Source: Xenoacremonium recifei (lineage: Eukaryota; Ascomycota; Sordariomycetes; Hypocreales; Nectriaceae). From it: a stretch of 64,000 nt of DNA. Of this stretch, positions 1-12,953 are shown piece by piece (the stretch's first letter is position 1; the number at the start of each line of letters is the position of its first letter). The stretch is from contig WOFQ01000021.1 in assembly GCA_012184525.1 (NCBI GenBank), positions 1-64,000 of the forward strand, in the 5' to 3' direction. Under the pieces are notes generated by a model. The model made no database searches and was not told where the DNA came from. It saw only the letters and a program-made list of their open reading frames with translations. The translations under genes and the position numbers were made by a program.

Positions 1-3000
1 GGCTCCCCCGGCGGCCCCCGCCCCCTCCCCCCCCCCCCCCCCCCCAAAGCGAGCATGGGAGCCACGAGCAAGCTGCCCAACGATGCAGGCCCTCCCTCCT
101 TCACTCCATCATCCGCTCCCTCGGTGTACTAGGGGTATCCGCCATGGGGTGGAGGGGGGTCAGCGGCATCGAGCAGACTTGACTGAGACGGATTGCCTCC
201 CCCCCCCAAAAAGGATGGGCATTTTTTTGAACGACCCCAGTGCTCCGTAGATGAAAGACGCCGTCGTCGCCTTGCACCAACACAACCGAACACCCCATAA
301 TAAGGTGTCTGGACGGCTATCCCACCCATGTTCTCGGATCCAGGCACACACACCCGTTCACCCACCGTCAAACCCTGCGGCCAGACCGTTGCACTCGCCT
401 CGTTCGTTCTGCGTCGGTGGGCTGATGATGTCGGGATTCAGCAGCGCGGAATGCTGCTCCAATCCAACGACCGGGTCAGCTGTCCACACAGCCTACCCCG
501 CCACGGTAAGAGCTGGTCATGTCGGTCGCCAGCCATCGATTGGGATGAACACTGTATGACTGGCTGAGAGGTGCATGACCTGGTCAGACTAACAATGCGC
601 ATGGCCTTTTGAGCACCGTTACTCGCTCCAGCCCACAGAGCCGCTCCGTCTCGATCCTAGTGCGTCCCTAGTAGCTGGCTGGCCCCCATCTCCACACCAA
701 AAGGACATCATCAGACGAGAAAGAATCAGTTGAGGCTTCAGAAAAGTCGATTGCAACCTGCAAGTACGTACCAGCTCATGCCTAAAATATCGTTTTCCTG
801 TCTGCGCTGTACAGCACAAGTACACGTCGTTTACGTGTGCACACAACCCCGTCCATCCCTGTCAATGCTCTCTTCCCTCCTCCCACCACACAGCTGATGC
901 CAATGGAATAAGTCGTCCAATGGTGCTACTCAGATCCTGAGGCCTGCCACCCACCCACCCTTGTCCGGGGTTGGGTAGGACAGAGACGCAACACGGGGCG
1001 ATGCTCCGGGCTCGTCTGCATCTCGCCTCCGCGTTGTTCGTAATATGTGATACTCCATGTGTCCGACAGCAAGCACGCAAGCACGCACAGATGCCCTGTC
1101 CCGTTGACGAGCATATCGGCCCAAGAACCTGGGAGTTGAAAGGGTGGTGTCATGCTGTGCAAGGTATCGCGGTGAGATTCGACCAGGGACTGTCGATAGG
1201 AGGCACTGTTCGTCCTGGGAACCTTGGAAGGGATAGTCGAGGCGCCACAACACGGGATGCTACATGATTACAGCGTTGAGACATGATATGAGCTTCGTTA
1301 GCCGAGACAGCAAGTGTGCCAAGATGTGTGATTCGACGTGCATCGAGAGCCTGACCGGTCGAGCCGAGGCCGCCCTCGTGTGTTGGCCATGCAGTGTGTG
1401 TCTGTGTCTGTGTCGACGAGAGATTCGTAGCAAGGCAGGCGGCTCTCATAATATGTCTGGCCGCGCGCGCCCGTTGATGAGGTGTCGTGTCGTCAAATCA
1501 GTTTGCTGAGGCCTTCCTTCCCTCCCTTTTCCTGCACAGGTTGTTCTTGCCATTACCTGCTTTCCATTACATGACCTCGTTCCAGTTCCTTCCCGAACTG
1601 AGCTTATCCGTCTGGCCTGCCCTCCCTTCGGTAGAGCACCTACCAGCTAAGGTAATTGGGTACGAGGTACCTTGCTGGCAATCCTGGATGTTGCTTCATG
1701 GATCTCAACCTAGCACGTCGGTTCGGACGGGACTTGAGCTTCCTGGTCAACCAATACGACCTGTGTCTGCCCGTTTTTGCGACCGTCTGACCTCCCGTCT
1801 AGTCGATACCTAGGGAAGTACCTTGCCTGCCTGCAGGTCGATGCCTCGATTGTCACCTACCTCGCCTTAGTGCTCCGTCGCTTGCTCAGTCGACATCCCC
1901 GTCCCTTCAAGAATACTCCTTGCTCGGGGCGAGCCTTCCGCGTGCCGTCACCTATAGTCCTGCAGGAAAGTACGGAGGGCCTACTTTCTGGCCTACTGAT
2001 GTACGGGAGAAGCTTCAGCACGAGGTCTCGTCTCCTCACCTCTAGTCGGCAGGCGAGCTGAACTTAGTACCTAGGTAGCTCTTTCCTCGCATCGCAGCAA
2101 ATACGATAAGTAGGAGCTACCAGTCAGTCCACCTTCCTCGTCGAATCAGCTCTCAAGGATCGTCCTCAGCAGCTCTACTTCCAATGGCTCCAACTCCATC
2201 CATCTCAAGATCTTCCAGTCTCCACCCAAACACCTTAACCTCGATACCTTCGACTTTACTTGCTGGGCCTTTGCATTCTCTGCATGCCGCGTGAAGATCC
2301 TTACAGTGCGTACATACACACATACATACATACAGCAGAGCAGCACAACCCTCGCTAATGCAGCCCCCCTCACCGCATCAACCGCTCCAATCTCAACGTC
2401 TTTACTTCCCGCTCCCGGACAACTCTTACCCGACTGATGAACCAACTGGCGACGACAACGCTTCTCATCGAGTCGATAAGAGACAAACAGCGACCCCTCC
2501 TTGAGCTGCCTCCCCGGCTGACCGGTCAGTCGAGTGGACCCTCCATCGCCAAATCACAAGTGACAGGTCGCCTCTCGCCGATCCCGTCCCATGTCGCTCG
2601 CCCTCACCCACCAGGATGGCATCGACGCCGGCCACGACCGTGCAGCTGTTGTCTAGACCCCTCGCCGTCTCCGCCTCGTCGACTCTTCTGCCGTATCCCG
2701 AGTCCACAACGCACCTTTCCGCCTTCCTCGACCGGGCCATTCCTTCGGCTTCTCAAGCAACGTGTCAGCTAGTAGCCGGACCACGGATGCAGCTCTGGTC
2801 TTCCCCATCCGGTGGACTGACTTGGCTTCCCCGATTTGCCACGACTGGTCGGGTATGACTGCAGCTCCTCAAACCTGCTATAGCAAGACCTCAACTACTC
2901 AGCATGATGGCCTTTTACCGCCAACTTCGTCACCCAATGCGTGAGGAGACGCCGCCGTTCTTGTGGATTCATGCGTCAACTCCATCAGCTCGGCCAAATT

Positions 3001-6000
3001 GTTGGATGTCTCTTATTGAGTAGAAGTCCTCACATGTGACGGACCCCCTGCGTCAACGTAGGGATGTTGCTTTCATTTTCTGGCGGCTTAATGCCGTCTT
3101 TTCAGCTGACGGCTCGCTAGCAGACCAACCAAAGGAGAGGATCGAAATGCACTGATTGCAAGACACGCCAACGTGACAACTATCCCGGCTCCGTGACGGG
3201 AAGCATTGCGGCTCGAATCAACCTCCTCCGCAAATTGAATCGCTCGGCCGGGACTATTTGTCCTGGTTCAGACGTCATAGCACGACGTATCATGCAACCG
3301 CATGCACTGCATATGCAACGCGAGTCTGCCTCGTTTTCGCGGGGAATGGTGCGCGTGGCCGACTTTCTTGCGACGCTGTGAGAAGAAGGACGGTTTAGTC
3401 CTACCACAACCACAGCTTGTGGGACGTTAGCCTGGGACACGGATCGTTGGGGCCAATACGGCGTAGCCAATATCCCGATTGCCAAGTCCCACTGGGACCC
3501 CCCTCCCCCCAAAGACCAAGCTTTCACAGAGGAAGAGACGATGGATTGCCGTTGATCCCCCACATACTGATTCGACGAATATTTCAGCCTCATTGTCGAC
3601 CTCTTGCTTTAACAAGACGTCTCCCGGACTCGATCATCAGATCATGTGCGAGGCTCTGGGCGATACCTCGAGGACAAGATGCAAGTTCTGGGGAAGAGGC
3701 AGTTTAAGCCGAGCACGAATTGACCTCGGATAGGTGGTTGACCGATGGCCGTTGGACTGGGCAAATAGGGTTCGTCCCGAGATTCGACGGACAATGGCTT
3801 GTAAAACAAAGTTTGCGGAACCCTGCCAAATGGGCCTGTGCCACTCGCGAGAGGGATGCTACAGTTGATCCTGAGCCCCTGTCCAGTGCAGTCTGCAGTC
3901 AGACGTGTCACTTCTCGGCGTCAGCCATGTCATTCATGCCCAGCAGTCGATTGAAGATGCACAGAGAGGGGGAGCTTTGAGTCTTGCAACCGGTTTCGCA
4001 CACGGATAGCTTCAACTCGGAACCCCGGACATCCCTGACACAACCACCCCTGTCCGACCATAGACGAAGGAAACAGGAACAAAGACCAAAAGAAAGGAAA
4101 GTATGGATGACCTTGCTCAGCATCTGGCAGATACGCAAAGCGTCCTCTACCGACCTATCAACAACTATCTCCAACCTTTGACCATTGTTAGTTGCATGAT
4201 GTTCAGACAATATCACATTCTCTCTCCGACTTGTCTGGAGAATGATTGGTTCAGTGATGGATCAGAACCGCCATGACGACGGATTTCTGCCAAATGATGA
4301 CAGTCGCTCAAAGAAATTACTGCCTGGTTATCAGCTCGGATGCAGGCCGGCCTCTTGCGAGCCCGAATGCCTCCACCGGTGTTAGTCCTTCCCGTTATAA
4401 TATCGACGCCACAGTGCCGGAGTCCAGAGAATCAATGCGGGCGGAGAAACTCTCGATGAAGTGGCATTGTGACACTTGTTGTCGTGGACCTCATCGAGTG
4501 GCGTCAGCCCGACCCTTGCAAAAACTCCCGAGGCCAGCCAGAGCGTGAAATGTTGGCCATGGTTGGCTGCGTAGCCAAGGACAATCTGCCCCAGGCATTC
4601 ATTCACCCGGGATCTTCGTCAGAGGAAGCAAGGAGCGGGTGCATCGATGGGGAAGCTATTGGTGTGTGGGCAATCCAGCTGCGATTGTCCGTCTCTTGTG
4701 CCACCGTCAGCCGTCGCTGTTGTCCAAGATGCTCAGCCACACAGCTCCCACGTGAGCCCTCTTCTGGATGGACAGATGTGATGTTTGGGCTCAGCAACGC
4801 GAGGTCACTGGATTGTTCCAGCCCAAGCTACTCGGTACGAATTATGCAAGGCGCATGACTCCCTGCAGAATGCATTCTCGCCCGACAAGGTCATGGCTCC
4901 GACGGCGCTCTAAGAAAGACGAGCGAGTCAGCCAGAGGAATAACGAGGAGATGGCAATACCCGCAACGAAGTGCCGGTCATCGGGTTGCGTGGCAGAGCG
5001 GTCAGTCAGTCCCCCTATCTCGGGGCGGGTTCTTGGTACGCAAGCATAGTCAGTCCTGATGGGGTCGGTGAGGAGCTGCTCCCTCGCTCGCTCGCTCAAA
5101 CGGCCCTCGGTCATTGCTTTGTTTCCCTCACCGCCTAGACGGGCGGTCGATTGAGGGAGGATCTGGGGTCTGGGGAGGCTCCCCGGGTGGGAGACGACCA
5201 CTTGATTGCTTCGGTCTTTTATCTCAATCTCGCGGCCGCTGGGGCTCATGTGACGGTCAAGCGAGACGCCGTGCAGGCGGGGGAGACAGCCGGGAGGAGC
5301 GTGGTGGCCCAGGGATAACCCAAAGGGATGGATGATGGCACATCGCTCTGGCGCATCGGTGAGGGAGTGAAGTGCCCGAACGAACCGGGTTGGGACGAAG
5401 GGACCGGATGTCCCAACGGGTCGGGCCGCGGACCGGACACTGTTTTCCAACCCCGGGCGAGCTGGTCATTTCCAAACATGCGAAGATCGGTGCCAGCAGA
5501 GCAGGGTTATCGGGCATAGCTGAGTTGTGATCATCATGAACGGACGACCAACTTGGGCAAGACCCGGACCTTTGAATTCTCGACAAGCGAGCTTTCCGCG
5601 GGTATGCGCCAAGCGAGCTGGTCAAGGATGGGATGGCCTATAGCACATCGACGCGCACGGAGACCGTATTCTGACCGGGGACGGCTCTGGCGGTGGTTTG
5701 GTTGGTCGGCCTTGGTGACATCCTCCTGCACTCGACCGGCCACGGCGTTTGATGGATTAACAAGACGGTAAGGATGCACTTCCCACGGTACTTTTCTGAC
5801 GAGTAGGATAGGAGCCGTGGACCGGAAAATGTCGCGTCCAGGTGAGATATTTTGCAATTTTGCTGAAGCCCAGGGTTGAGTGTTTAGGGTAGCAGGACAG
5901 TAGCGAGCGCAAGGGTTCAGTCGAATCATCAACCCTGTATGCGGTAGACAGTGCTGAGAGACCGCAGCGGTAAACGTGCTGGTTCGGTTGGACATTGGCT

Positions 6001-7039
6001 TTTGGGGGCCGAGACACCCAGAACAGAGCAGGAGAGAAACTCCTTTGTCTCTTTGTTAACTTTAGAGGAGAGTGCTATCTCTGGCGGTCGGACTAAGACT
6101 GGTAAGCTTTGGGAGCTCGTCGCAGAAGGAGTTGAGTATACTGATGAATGTTAGCTTGATGGCGATCCCACCACAGTGAAATTCTCACTCACACTCTTGG
6201 GCGCCAGACATCAAATCCCCATCCCTCTGTGAAGCACGGATTGAAGTCGCGAGACTGGTTTATGCTTGAGCTTGACGCAATGTTCACCATCCCGATTTGA
6301 GTGTGTCGAGCACTTTGTGTGGCAGTTAACCCCGGGCCGGGCTTTGAATGACCGTAATAAATGAAGAACGTAGGAAAATGAGAAGGTAGGATGCATGTGA
6401 GGTTCTCGTGAAGCACTAGGACCCTGAAGTTAGAGGTGCAAGGCTACGTAGGTAGTCTTGGACTTGTAAGCCAGAAACTAGCAGGCGAGGAGACAACAGA
6501 GATATTAAGCGCAGAAGCTATTCCTTACTTGATGATATCCAGAAACCACCGTTCTCGTAGACAAAACTCGCTTTGAGTACATCAATCGTAGCCACCTACT
6601 TCATCATCAGGCCCGACCTGGGACGAGATCTGGTGGTGTTTGGTGTAAGGTACTTTGTGCGCGGTGGCGGTCGGCGCAAAGTCGTCCGTAGCAGGTACAT
6701 GCCTCGTCCGCCCCACCAGTCCCCTAGTATCACCCTCCCGCGCCCTCAGCCTTGCCCGCCCCGAAAACCTTCCCCTTCAGCCTCGCCACCAACGCGACGA
6801 CCCTCGTCCATCCACCACGCCCACAATCCTGCCATCCATGTACGTATCGCGCGCTGCGCTACGACCCTGACGACGGCTGCTGATCATCTACTCCAGATTG
6901 CCCTTCCCCCGCGTGTTGTGGCCGAGCCGAGTGTCGCTTACCGGACGAAAGTCGAGGAGGCCGTTTGGTCTTTGAGGATTGGAGGAGACGAAGGAATAGC
7001 CGTCTTGATCGAAGGCTGGGTTGGAACGGCGTCGTGATC
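1..7039. other. Gene-poor region, no supported gene
   Basis: About 7 kb with only short, overlapping reading frames on both strands, none with family motifs or a plausible exon chain. It starts with a run of 19 C at 27-45, which may be a sequencing-sensitive homopolymer. The composition is moderately GC-rich, without the strong AT bias of heavily RIP-mutated transposons. The last few hundred bases are probably the promoter and leader of the gene at 7040. Confidence 0.6.
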
Positions 7040-7581
7040 ATGTCGAAACAGCCGTCTACGCCGGTTAAGGTGCCTGCCAGCGCGGCTAACCATACTGCGG
7101 CGACGCTGGACCCGGATCTGAGGTCGCAGATCAACACCGTGCTGCTCCGAGACGGTCACGTCACAAAGTACGAGCCTCAACACTCTCCCTGAAGCCTCAC
7201 CCCAAACCAAACTCCCTACTAACGCCCCCGCACCACAGAATCCAAGAAGCCCTCCTCCACTCCCTCAACTCCCACTCCTCCAACTGGCCCACGCTCGTAC
7301 AATCGCACGCGCTCTCCCTCCTCCGCTCCGGCGAAGTCACGACCTTCCCAGCCCTGCTGCACCGCGTGCTCGAGGACGTGCGGCACGATAGCGCGCTGGG
7401 CGGCGGCGCGAACGGCAAGGCGACGGCGACGAACGGCGATGCCGTGGCCAAGGTGAACGGCGCGGCGGCGGCGGCGGAGAAGCCCAGCCTTGCGATCCCC
7501 GAGGCTGTCGTGGAGGAGGCGCTGCGGGCTACGCGCGAGAGCTTGGAGATGGTGTGTGAGGTTGATGAGGCGTCGTCCTAG
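7040..7581 (+). CDS. Small conserved-looking fungal protein, function unknown
   Basis: Two exons, 7040-7167 and 7239-7581, encode about 156 residues. The intron has a GTACGA donor, a CTAAC branch site and a CACAG acceptor, and splicing restores a continuous frame (VTK joined to IQEALL). The N-terminal half (about residues 24-90) is amphipathic and helical, with motifs such as LRSQINTVLL and SLLRSGEVTTF. An Ala/Gly/Asn low-complexity linker follows (about 95-120), then a second helical stretch at the C-terminus. I do not recognise the family. A small nuclear complex subunit would fit the shape, but nothing in the sequence proves it. The ATG at 7040 was chosen because the upstream in-frame sequence is low-complexity leader. 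Confidence 0.7.
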
Positions 7582-8541
7582 AGCGAGGGCCTGGGAGACG
7601 AGGGGCGGTGGCGAGTCAAAGCTGGGGGGCCAACGGGATATCCTGCGGTGCCTGAAATAGCATTGCTTGGGGGTGAGGTTGACGACATGCTTCCCTAAAC
7701 GACCAACAAAGCGTCCCAGGCCTCGCTTCCAATGAGCACTGAGCCTACATCGACAGCTCAGCACCAGCCTTCCTCCCTCGACCACACCCATCCATCCGCC
7801 CTGCTCCTCGCAAGCACATACACACACATACTTCGCCATATACCGCCTACATACCGAAACCCCATCCCGCGGCACACCCATCCACCGATCGAAACATCTC
7901 TCGCAACGAGAGCAAAACGTCTAACACAGACACTTACACAACACCTTACAACCACAGAGAGGCCGGCGGAGGCAGGGTCCGCGGGACAGACCTGGATACG
8001 AAGAACTACCAGGGGAGGAGAGAATACGATACCAAAATGACCCTGGACACGATACGAACCTATTCATGTATGACATAGACCAAGATAATTCTGAACGGAG
8101 CCATTGTACTCTGATGCGTTGGGTTACGGCGTTAATACAAAAAGTGACATATCACGTACACCAGGAGCCAGAATGAGTGAGTTGCTAAGAGAAATCAATT
8201 TCACTGTCTATCAAGTATGTTGAACCCCATTGCTCGAGGAGAGCACAGCAGAGGCCAAATCCGCAACAACTTGGCCTTATTCGGCAGCTTTCTGTAGATG
8301 ACCCCTAAAGATGCAGCTACATGACGGTGCGTCCAAGGCCAAAGTCGGCGTTCGTCTTTCCTCCACGTCCTCTACCGTTCTACCAACTCCCAGTCCAGAT
8401 GCCAGCCCTTGGTAAGCATGGATGAAATCCCTCCACACTGGCTGAGCTGAGCCACAAAGCCAATGCACATGTACGAGACGGGGAAAGTAAATTAAAATAC
8501 AGGGGGTCCAGGCCTTCGTCCCATCCGATCAGTACGCCGCT
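7582..8541. other. Convergent intergenic region
   Basis: This is the 3' flank shared by the small gene ending at 7581 and CDC48 ending at 8542. It is CA-rich around 7790-7960. I see no coding or repeat signal in it. Confidence 0.5.
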
Positions 8542-11337
8542 TTAGTCGTAGAGGTCATCATCGTTGCCAGCGTCACCGAAAGCGTTGCCAGAGTCGCCAC
8601 CAGCGGCAGCCTCAGCTCCGCCCTCGGGGAACTTGAAGTAAGCGCCGGGGCCGGCGTTCTTCATTTGCTGGGCAAACGCCTCGTACCGCCGGATCTCAAC
8701 GTCAGTGACTGATCGTCGAGCCGTCTGCATGGCCTCCTCGAAGTGAGCCTTGGTCAGCTCGGGGACAGGGTCCTCGGCGTCCTCATCTGTGTCCATCTCG
8801 TCACCAGCAGCCTCGCGGGCCTTGGTGCGCTCAATGTCCATGGTGATGGCCTCCTTGATGGCGATCTTGACAGCCCGCTGGGTGATAAAGCCCAGATCGG
8901 CACCGGAGAAGCCGTGAGTCTTGGAGGCGATGAAGCCCAGGTCGACATCCCCCGAGACGGGTGTCTTTCGGAGCTGAGCCTTGAGGATACCAAGACGGCC
9001 GGGCTCGTCGGGCAGGGGAACGTAGACGAGCGAGTCCAGACGACCAGGTCGGCACAGAGCAGGATCAAGCTGCTCGGGTCGGTTGGTAGCACCAATGACG
9101 AAGACGTTCTTCTTCGAGGTCATACCGTCCATTTCTAAGGAGCTGTTAGTGAAATTCGATGGGTAGATAGAAATTCGATCAAGAACTTACCAGTCAGGAG
9201 CTGGTTGACAACACGGTCAGAGGCACCGCCGGCATCGCCCATGGAACCGCCACGCGCCTTCGCAATGGAGTCAAGCTCGTCGAGGAAGACGACGCAAGGA
9301 GCAGCGGCTCGGGCCTTGTCGAAGATGTCTCGGATGTTGCTCTCAGACTCACCGAACCACATGCTGAGAAGTTCAGGGCCCTTGACGGAAATGAAGTTGG
9401 CAGAGACCTCGTTGGCGACAGCCTTGGCCAACATAGTTTTACCGGTACCGGGAGGACCGTAGAACAGCACACCTCGCGAGGGAGACATGCCGAACTTGAG
9501 GAACTTCTCGGGGTGGTCGACGGGGTACTGGACGCTCTCACGGAGCTCCTGCTTGACGGTCTCGAGACCACCAATGTCCTCCCAGCGAACGTTGGGAACC
9601 TCGACAACGGCCACCTCTCGGAGAGCCGAGGGGTTGGAGACGCCGAGAGCAAATCGGAAATTCTCCATGGTGACACCAAGAGAGTCGAGGACTTCGGCGT
9701 CAATGGTGTCCTCATCGAGATCAATAAGGTCCATCTTCTCACGGATCTGCTGCATAGCGGCCTCAGAGCAGAGGGCAGCAACATCGGAACCGACGTAACC
9801 GTGGGTCTCGGCGGCAATCTGCTCCAGGTCGACGTCGTCGGCCAGCTTCATGTTCTTGGTGTGGATCTGAAGGATCTCAAGACGTCCAGTGGGGTCAGGG
9901 ATGCCGATATCGACCTCACGATCGAAACGACCGAATCGTCGAAGGGCAGGGTCGATCGAGTTGGGTCGGTTGGTGGCGGCCATGACAACGACGTTGGAAC
10001 GAGCCTTCATGCCGTCCATGAGGGTAAGGAGCTGGGAAACGACACGTCGCTCGACCTCACCGTTGGTCTTCTCTCGCTTGGGAGCAATTGAGTCAATCTC
10101 ATCGATGAAGATGATGGCCGGGGAGTTCTTCTCAGCCTCCTCAAACGCTTTCCGCAGGTTGGACTCGGATTCACCGGCCATCTTGGACATGATTTCAGGG
10201 CCGTTGATGAGGAAGAAGAAAGCACCAGTCTCGTTGGCGACGGCTCGGGCCATCAGCGTCTTACCGGTACCGGGGGGTCCGTAGAGCAGGACACCTCGCG
10301 GAGGCTTGATACCAATAGACTTGAAGAGCTGGGGGTGTCGAAGAGGAAGCTCAACCATCTCTCGGATTTGGGCCATCTGCTTTCGGCAGCCACCAATGTC
10401 ATCGTAGCCAACCTCATTGAGGTTGTTCTCCTCCTCATCTCGCTGAATGGGCTCACCCTCGCAATGGATGACTGTATCTTGGGCGACGATGCCGTACTCT
10501 GGGGGGTCGACCTCGACGACCTTGAACTCGACTTGCCTCATGCCACCGCGAACAATGAACAGATCGCCTTGTCGAACAGGTCGGTAGGCTTCTCGGAAGT
10601 AGGGGGCAAGGAAGACATCGAAGAGCGAACCGGTGATACCCTCGACGGTATCGGCAATGGGCAGAACGGCAATTCGCTTGGCCTGTGTGGTGGTTAGAAA
10701 TCAATATGGCGGGGTCAGGATAGGGAGGGGGTTGTTGGGGGTGAACTAACGTATTTGATGTCGGGGCAAGGGTGGATAGTGATCATGTCACCGTGCTTGA
10801 CTCGCAGGTTGTGGCGGACAACTCGGTTGATTCTGGCGCTGCCATCGTCGAGCTCCTCATCAGCAAGGACAATCAGGACAGTGTCCTTCCGCTTCTTTCC
10901 TCGGACCAGGACGGTGTCACCGCGGAAGAGCTGAAGTTGGTCCATGGTGGCCTCGGAGAGGGCAATGATGCTGTTGTCATCGTTGACGGCATCGGTAACC
11001 CTAGTTCCTGTCAGTAAGCCTATCTAAGCAATCTCGACGCCCAAATTCCGTGCACATACATCAACTGGTTGGGCTTCTTCTTCTTCTTGAGGATTGCGGT
11101 CGCGGTGTCATCCTCCTGGAGGAATTGTTAGCTCGAGCGGGCGGACGGGAATCGTTGGGCTCAGGTACGAACATGCTTGGGATCCGCGCCAGAAGCATCG
11201 CTGCAAGGACACGCAGAGGTTAGCACTTGTTTCCATCACGGCATATCAACCAAGGAGCAGCTCGCAGAGCGCGTGCGGCGATGAACTCACGTCAGGTTGA
11301 CCTTCTTATGGTGGTGCTCGTCAGGCTGGGGAGCCAT
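8542..11337 (-). CDS. CDC48: Cdc48/p97 (VCP) AAA+ ATPase
   Basis: Six exons on the minus strand (11337-11291, 11200-11173, 11115-11060, 11000-10751, 10682-9191, 9134-8542) give 821 residues, close to the 835 of yeast Cdc48. The protein is a homohexameric segregase that uses ATP to pull ubiquitylated clients from the ER membrane, chromatin and complexes. The double-psi-barrel N-domain (about 25-200) is followed by D1 and D2. Each ATPase domain has a Walker A GPPGTGKT (near residues 250 and 524) and a Walker B (IIFIDEID in D1, VVFLDELD in D2). The acidic tail ends DDDLYD and keeps the penultimate Tyr used by cofactors. The start is the first ATG giving the usual basic N-terminus. Exon 2 is only 28 nt. 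The final stop is at 8542-8544. Confidence 0.97.
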
Positions 11338-12190
11338 GATGTCGTCTCTGACGCTTCAGGGAAGCTGATGCTGGCTCGATCCGGGTGACGGGGGGGTAGA
11401 CGAGGGGAAACCAGATGCGGTGCTATCCGCGAGAGCGAGACGGTGAAAGGGGGATGGGGAGATGTTTGGGGGGGAGGAAAGGCTTTTCAAGTCGGATGTT
11501 GGGGTTTGGTGTTGTAGAGGCGAAGGTTGGAGCTGTCAAGAGCGAGCGAGCACGAGAGGCCACTTTCGGAGCGGCTCCTGCTAGCAGCCAGCAGCCAGCA
11601 GCCAGTACACCTCAGCAGCCATTCACTGGACGACCGGGCGGGTGGCAGCCAATGATATCACCAGATAAGAGCGTCCGGTGGCGGAACAACGATGTTGCAG
11701 GGCGATTATCTAAGCCGAGCCCAGGCTGCGAGCGATGATGCAGCTTGCGGAAGCTTCTTCCGTCTTCCACTCATACCCTGTTAGCTTGCTCTGGGGGCGA
11801 CTCGGGCCAGCGCCTTGGGCGTTTCGCCAGCGCTACCTAACACTGGACTGCTGCTGGAGCACTACAGGCAACTATGGCCACGCAACCCACACAGACCCCC
11901 AGCAGCGGGTGTCACCGTCACCTCCATGATGAGGCGAGCAATAAGAGATGAGCTAGAAGGCCACGTTGTGCGGAAGTCATCTAAACGAGGCTGTATTTCA
12001 GGAGGGTTGCCAATACCAGTGCCTTTCCTGTATATTCGCTCTCCTTCTATCTTGTAAACTGAGGCAAGCTTCTTGCCTCACTTAGATAATTGGTGATTGA
12101 ACTCATACCTGTTTGCTTGCTAACTTATAGGCCAAAGCACAGGGTATTGATCTCCATCATAATAATATGTAGTCTTCGGTAAGCATTCAA
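11338..12190. other. CDC48 promoter and intergenic region
   Basis: This is the upstream flank of CDC48. It includes a short tandem CAGCAGC-type stretch near 11580-11610 and a CCAAT sequence near 11650. I see no gene in it. Confidence 0.4.
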
Positions 12191-12535
12191 TCAAAGACCT
12201 TCGGGAGGCTTCCGAATCTCGAGCACGTCCCTTTCAAACGGGTCAGACGGGTCTTCGTGGTCTGCCTTGAGCTGAAGTTTGCTCACTTGCAGCTTGATAC
12301 TGTCCACCGCATCATGAAAGGGTTCTCAGTCCTCCTTTTGTGGGAACTCGGCGTAGTAGTATAGTTCCAATTCTACCGAACGGAGGAAAGTTAAGATTTC
12401 TCGGGAAAGCGATGCGTTGTACTCCTGGCCATCTCGTTCGAGACTTTGTGACACGAGTGTGGTGGCACACGTTGCCATGTTATTATTACCATGCGAGGTA
12501 CCTAATGCAGGTTCCCAAGGATTAAAGGACACCAT
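12191..12535 (-). pseudogene. Possible gene fragment broken by an in-frame TGA
   Basis: On the minus strand an ATG at 12535 opens 69 codons to a TGA at 12328-12326. The same frame then stays open for another 44 codons to a second TGA at 12193-12191. Both halves look protein-like (for example LRSVELELYYYAEF before the stop and KLQLKADHEDPSDPFERDVL after it). No GT donor lies where splicing could remove the first TGA, and a TAA closes the frame upstream of the ATG. I do not recognise the family. It could be the 3' remnant of a larger gene or a chance frame. Confidence 0.3.
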
Positions 12536-12953
12536 TGACCCATGAAAGATTTATAGTACGCTGATACTCCAGGTACACTGGGAGTGTCCAAGCAATTCTG
12601 GATATCAGCAGCACGCATCTAACAGTCGAAACAGTGTAGGGTAGGAACACACCCTGGACTGTATACCGTGTGTCAACGCAAGCGTTTTTCTTCTTCGGAA
12701 CTTATAAAATAAGTCTTTGGTGTAATTAAAGAAAGAAAAACAAGTCTATATGCTAACCCCCAGGTCCAGTCTATACCATGCCGTCTATGAGTCTGTTCCA
12801 CCCCGTGCCCTTGAAATATTAGAAAGTCATTGATAGTGCACCTTAACGTCGTTGTCATCAGAAACACAAACATTCGTCCCGTGTCAGTCATCTTGAAGTC
12901 CATGCTGACACTGCATCTCTCTCAAATGACGGCTCACCCAAACCCTCCATTAA
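12536..12953. other. Intergenic region
   Basis: AT-richer spacer. I see no supported gene or repeat here. Confidence 0.4.

Noticed and set aside
4986..5043. tRNA-like fold: TTGCGT pairing with ACGCAA around GGCAGAGCGGTCAG
   Set aside because: Too short, no consensus GGTTCRANYCC T-arm and no clear anticodon stem.
4842..5450. 202-codon minus-strand frame in the left gene-poor block
   Set aside because: Irregular composition, no domain, no neighbouring exons; probably chance.
7219..7881. 220-codon minus-strand frame
   Set aside because: It overlaps the spliced small gene on the other strand; the composition is Arg/Gly/Val shadow sequence without motifs.
9513..10091. 192-codon plus-strand frame
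   Set aside because: It mirrors the CDC48 ATPase exon and has no family motif of its own.
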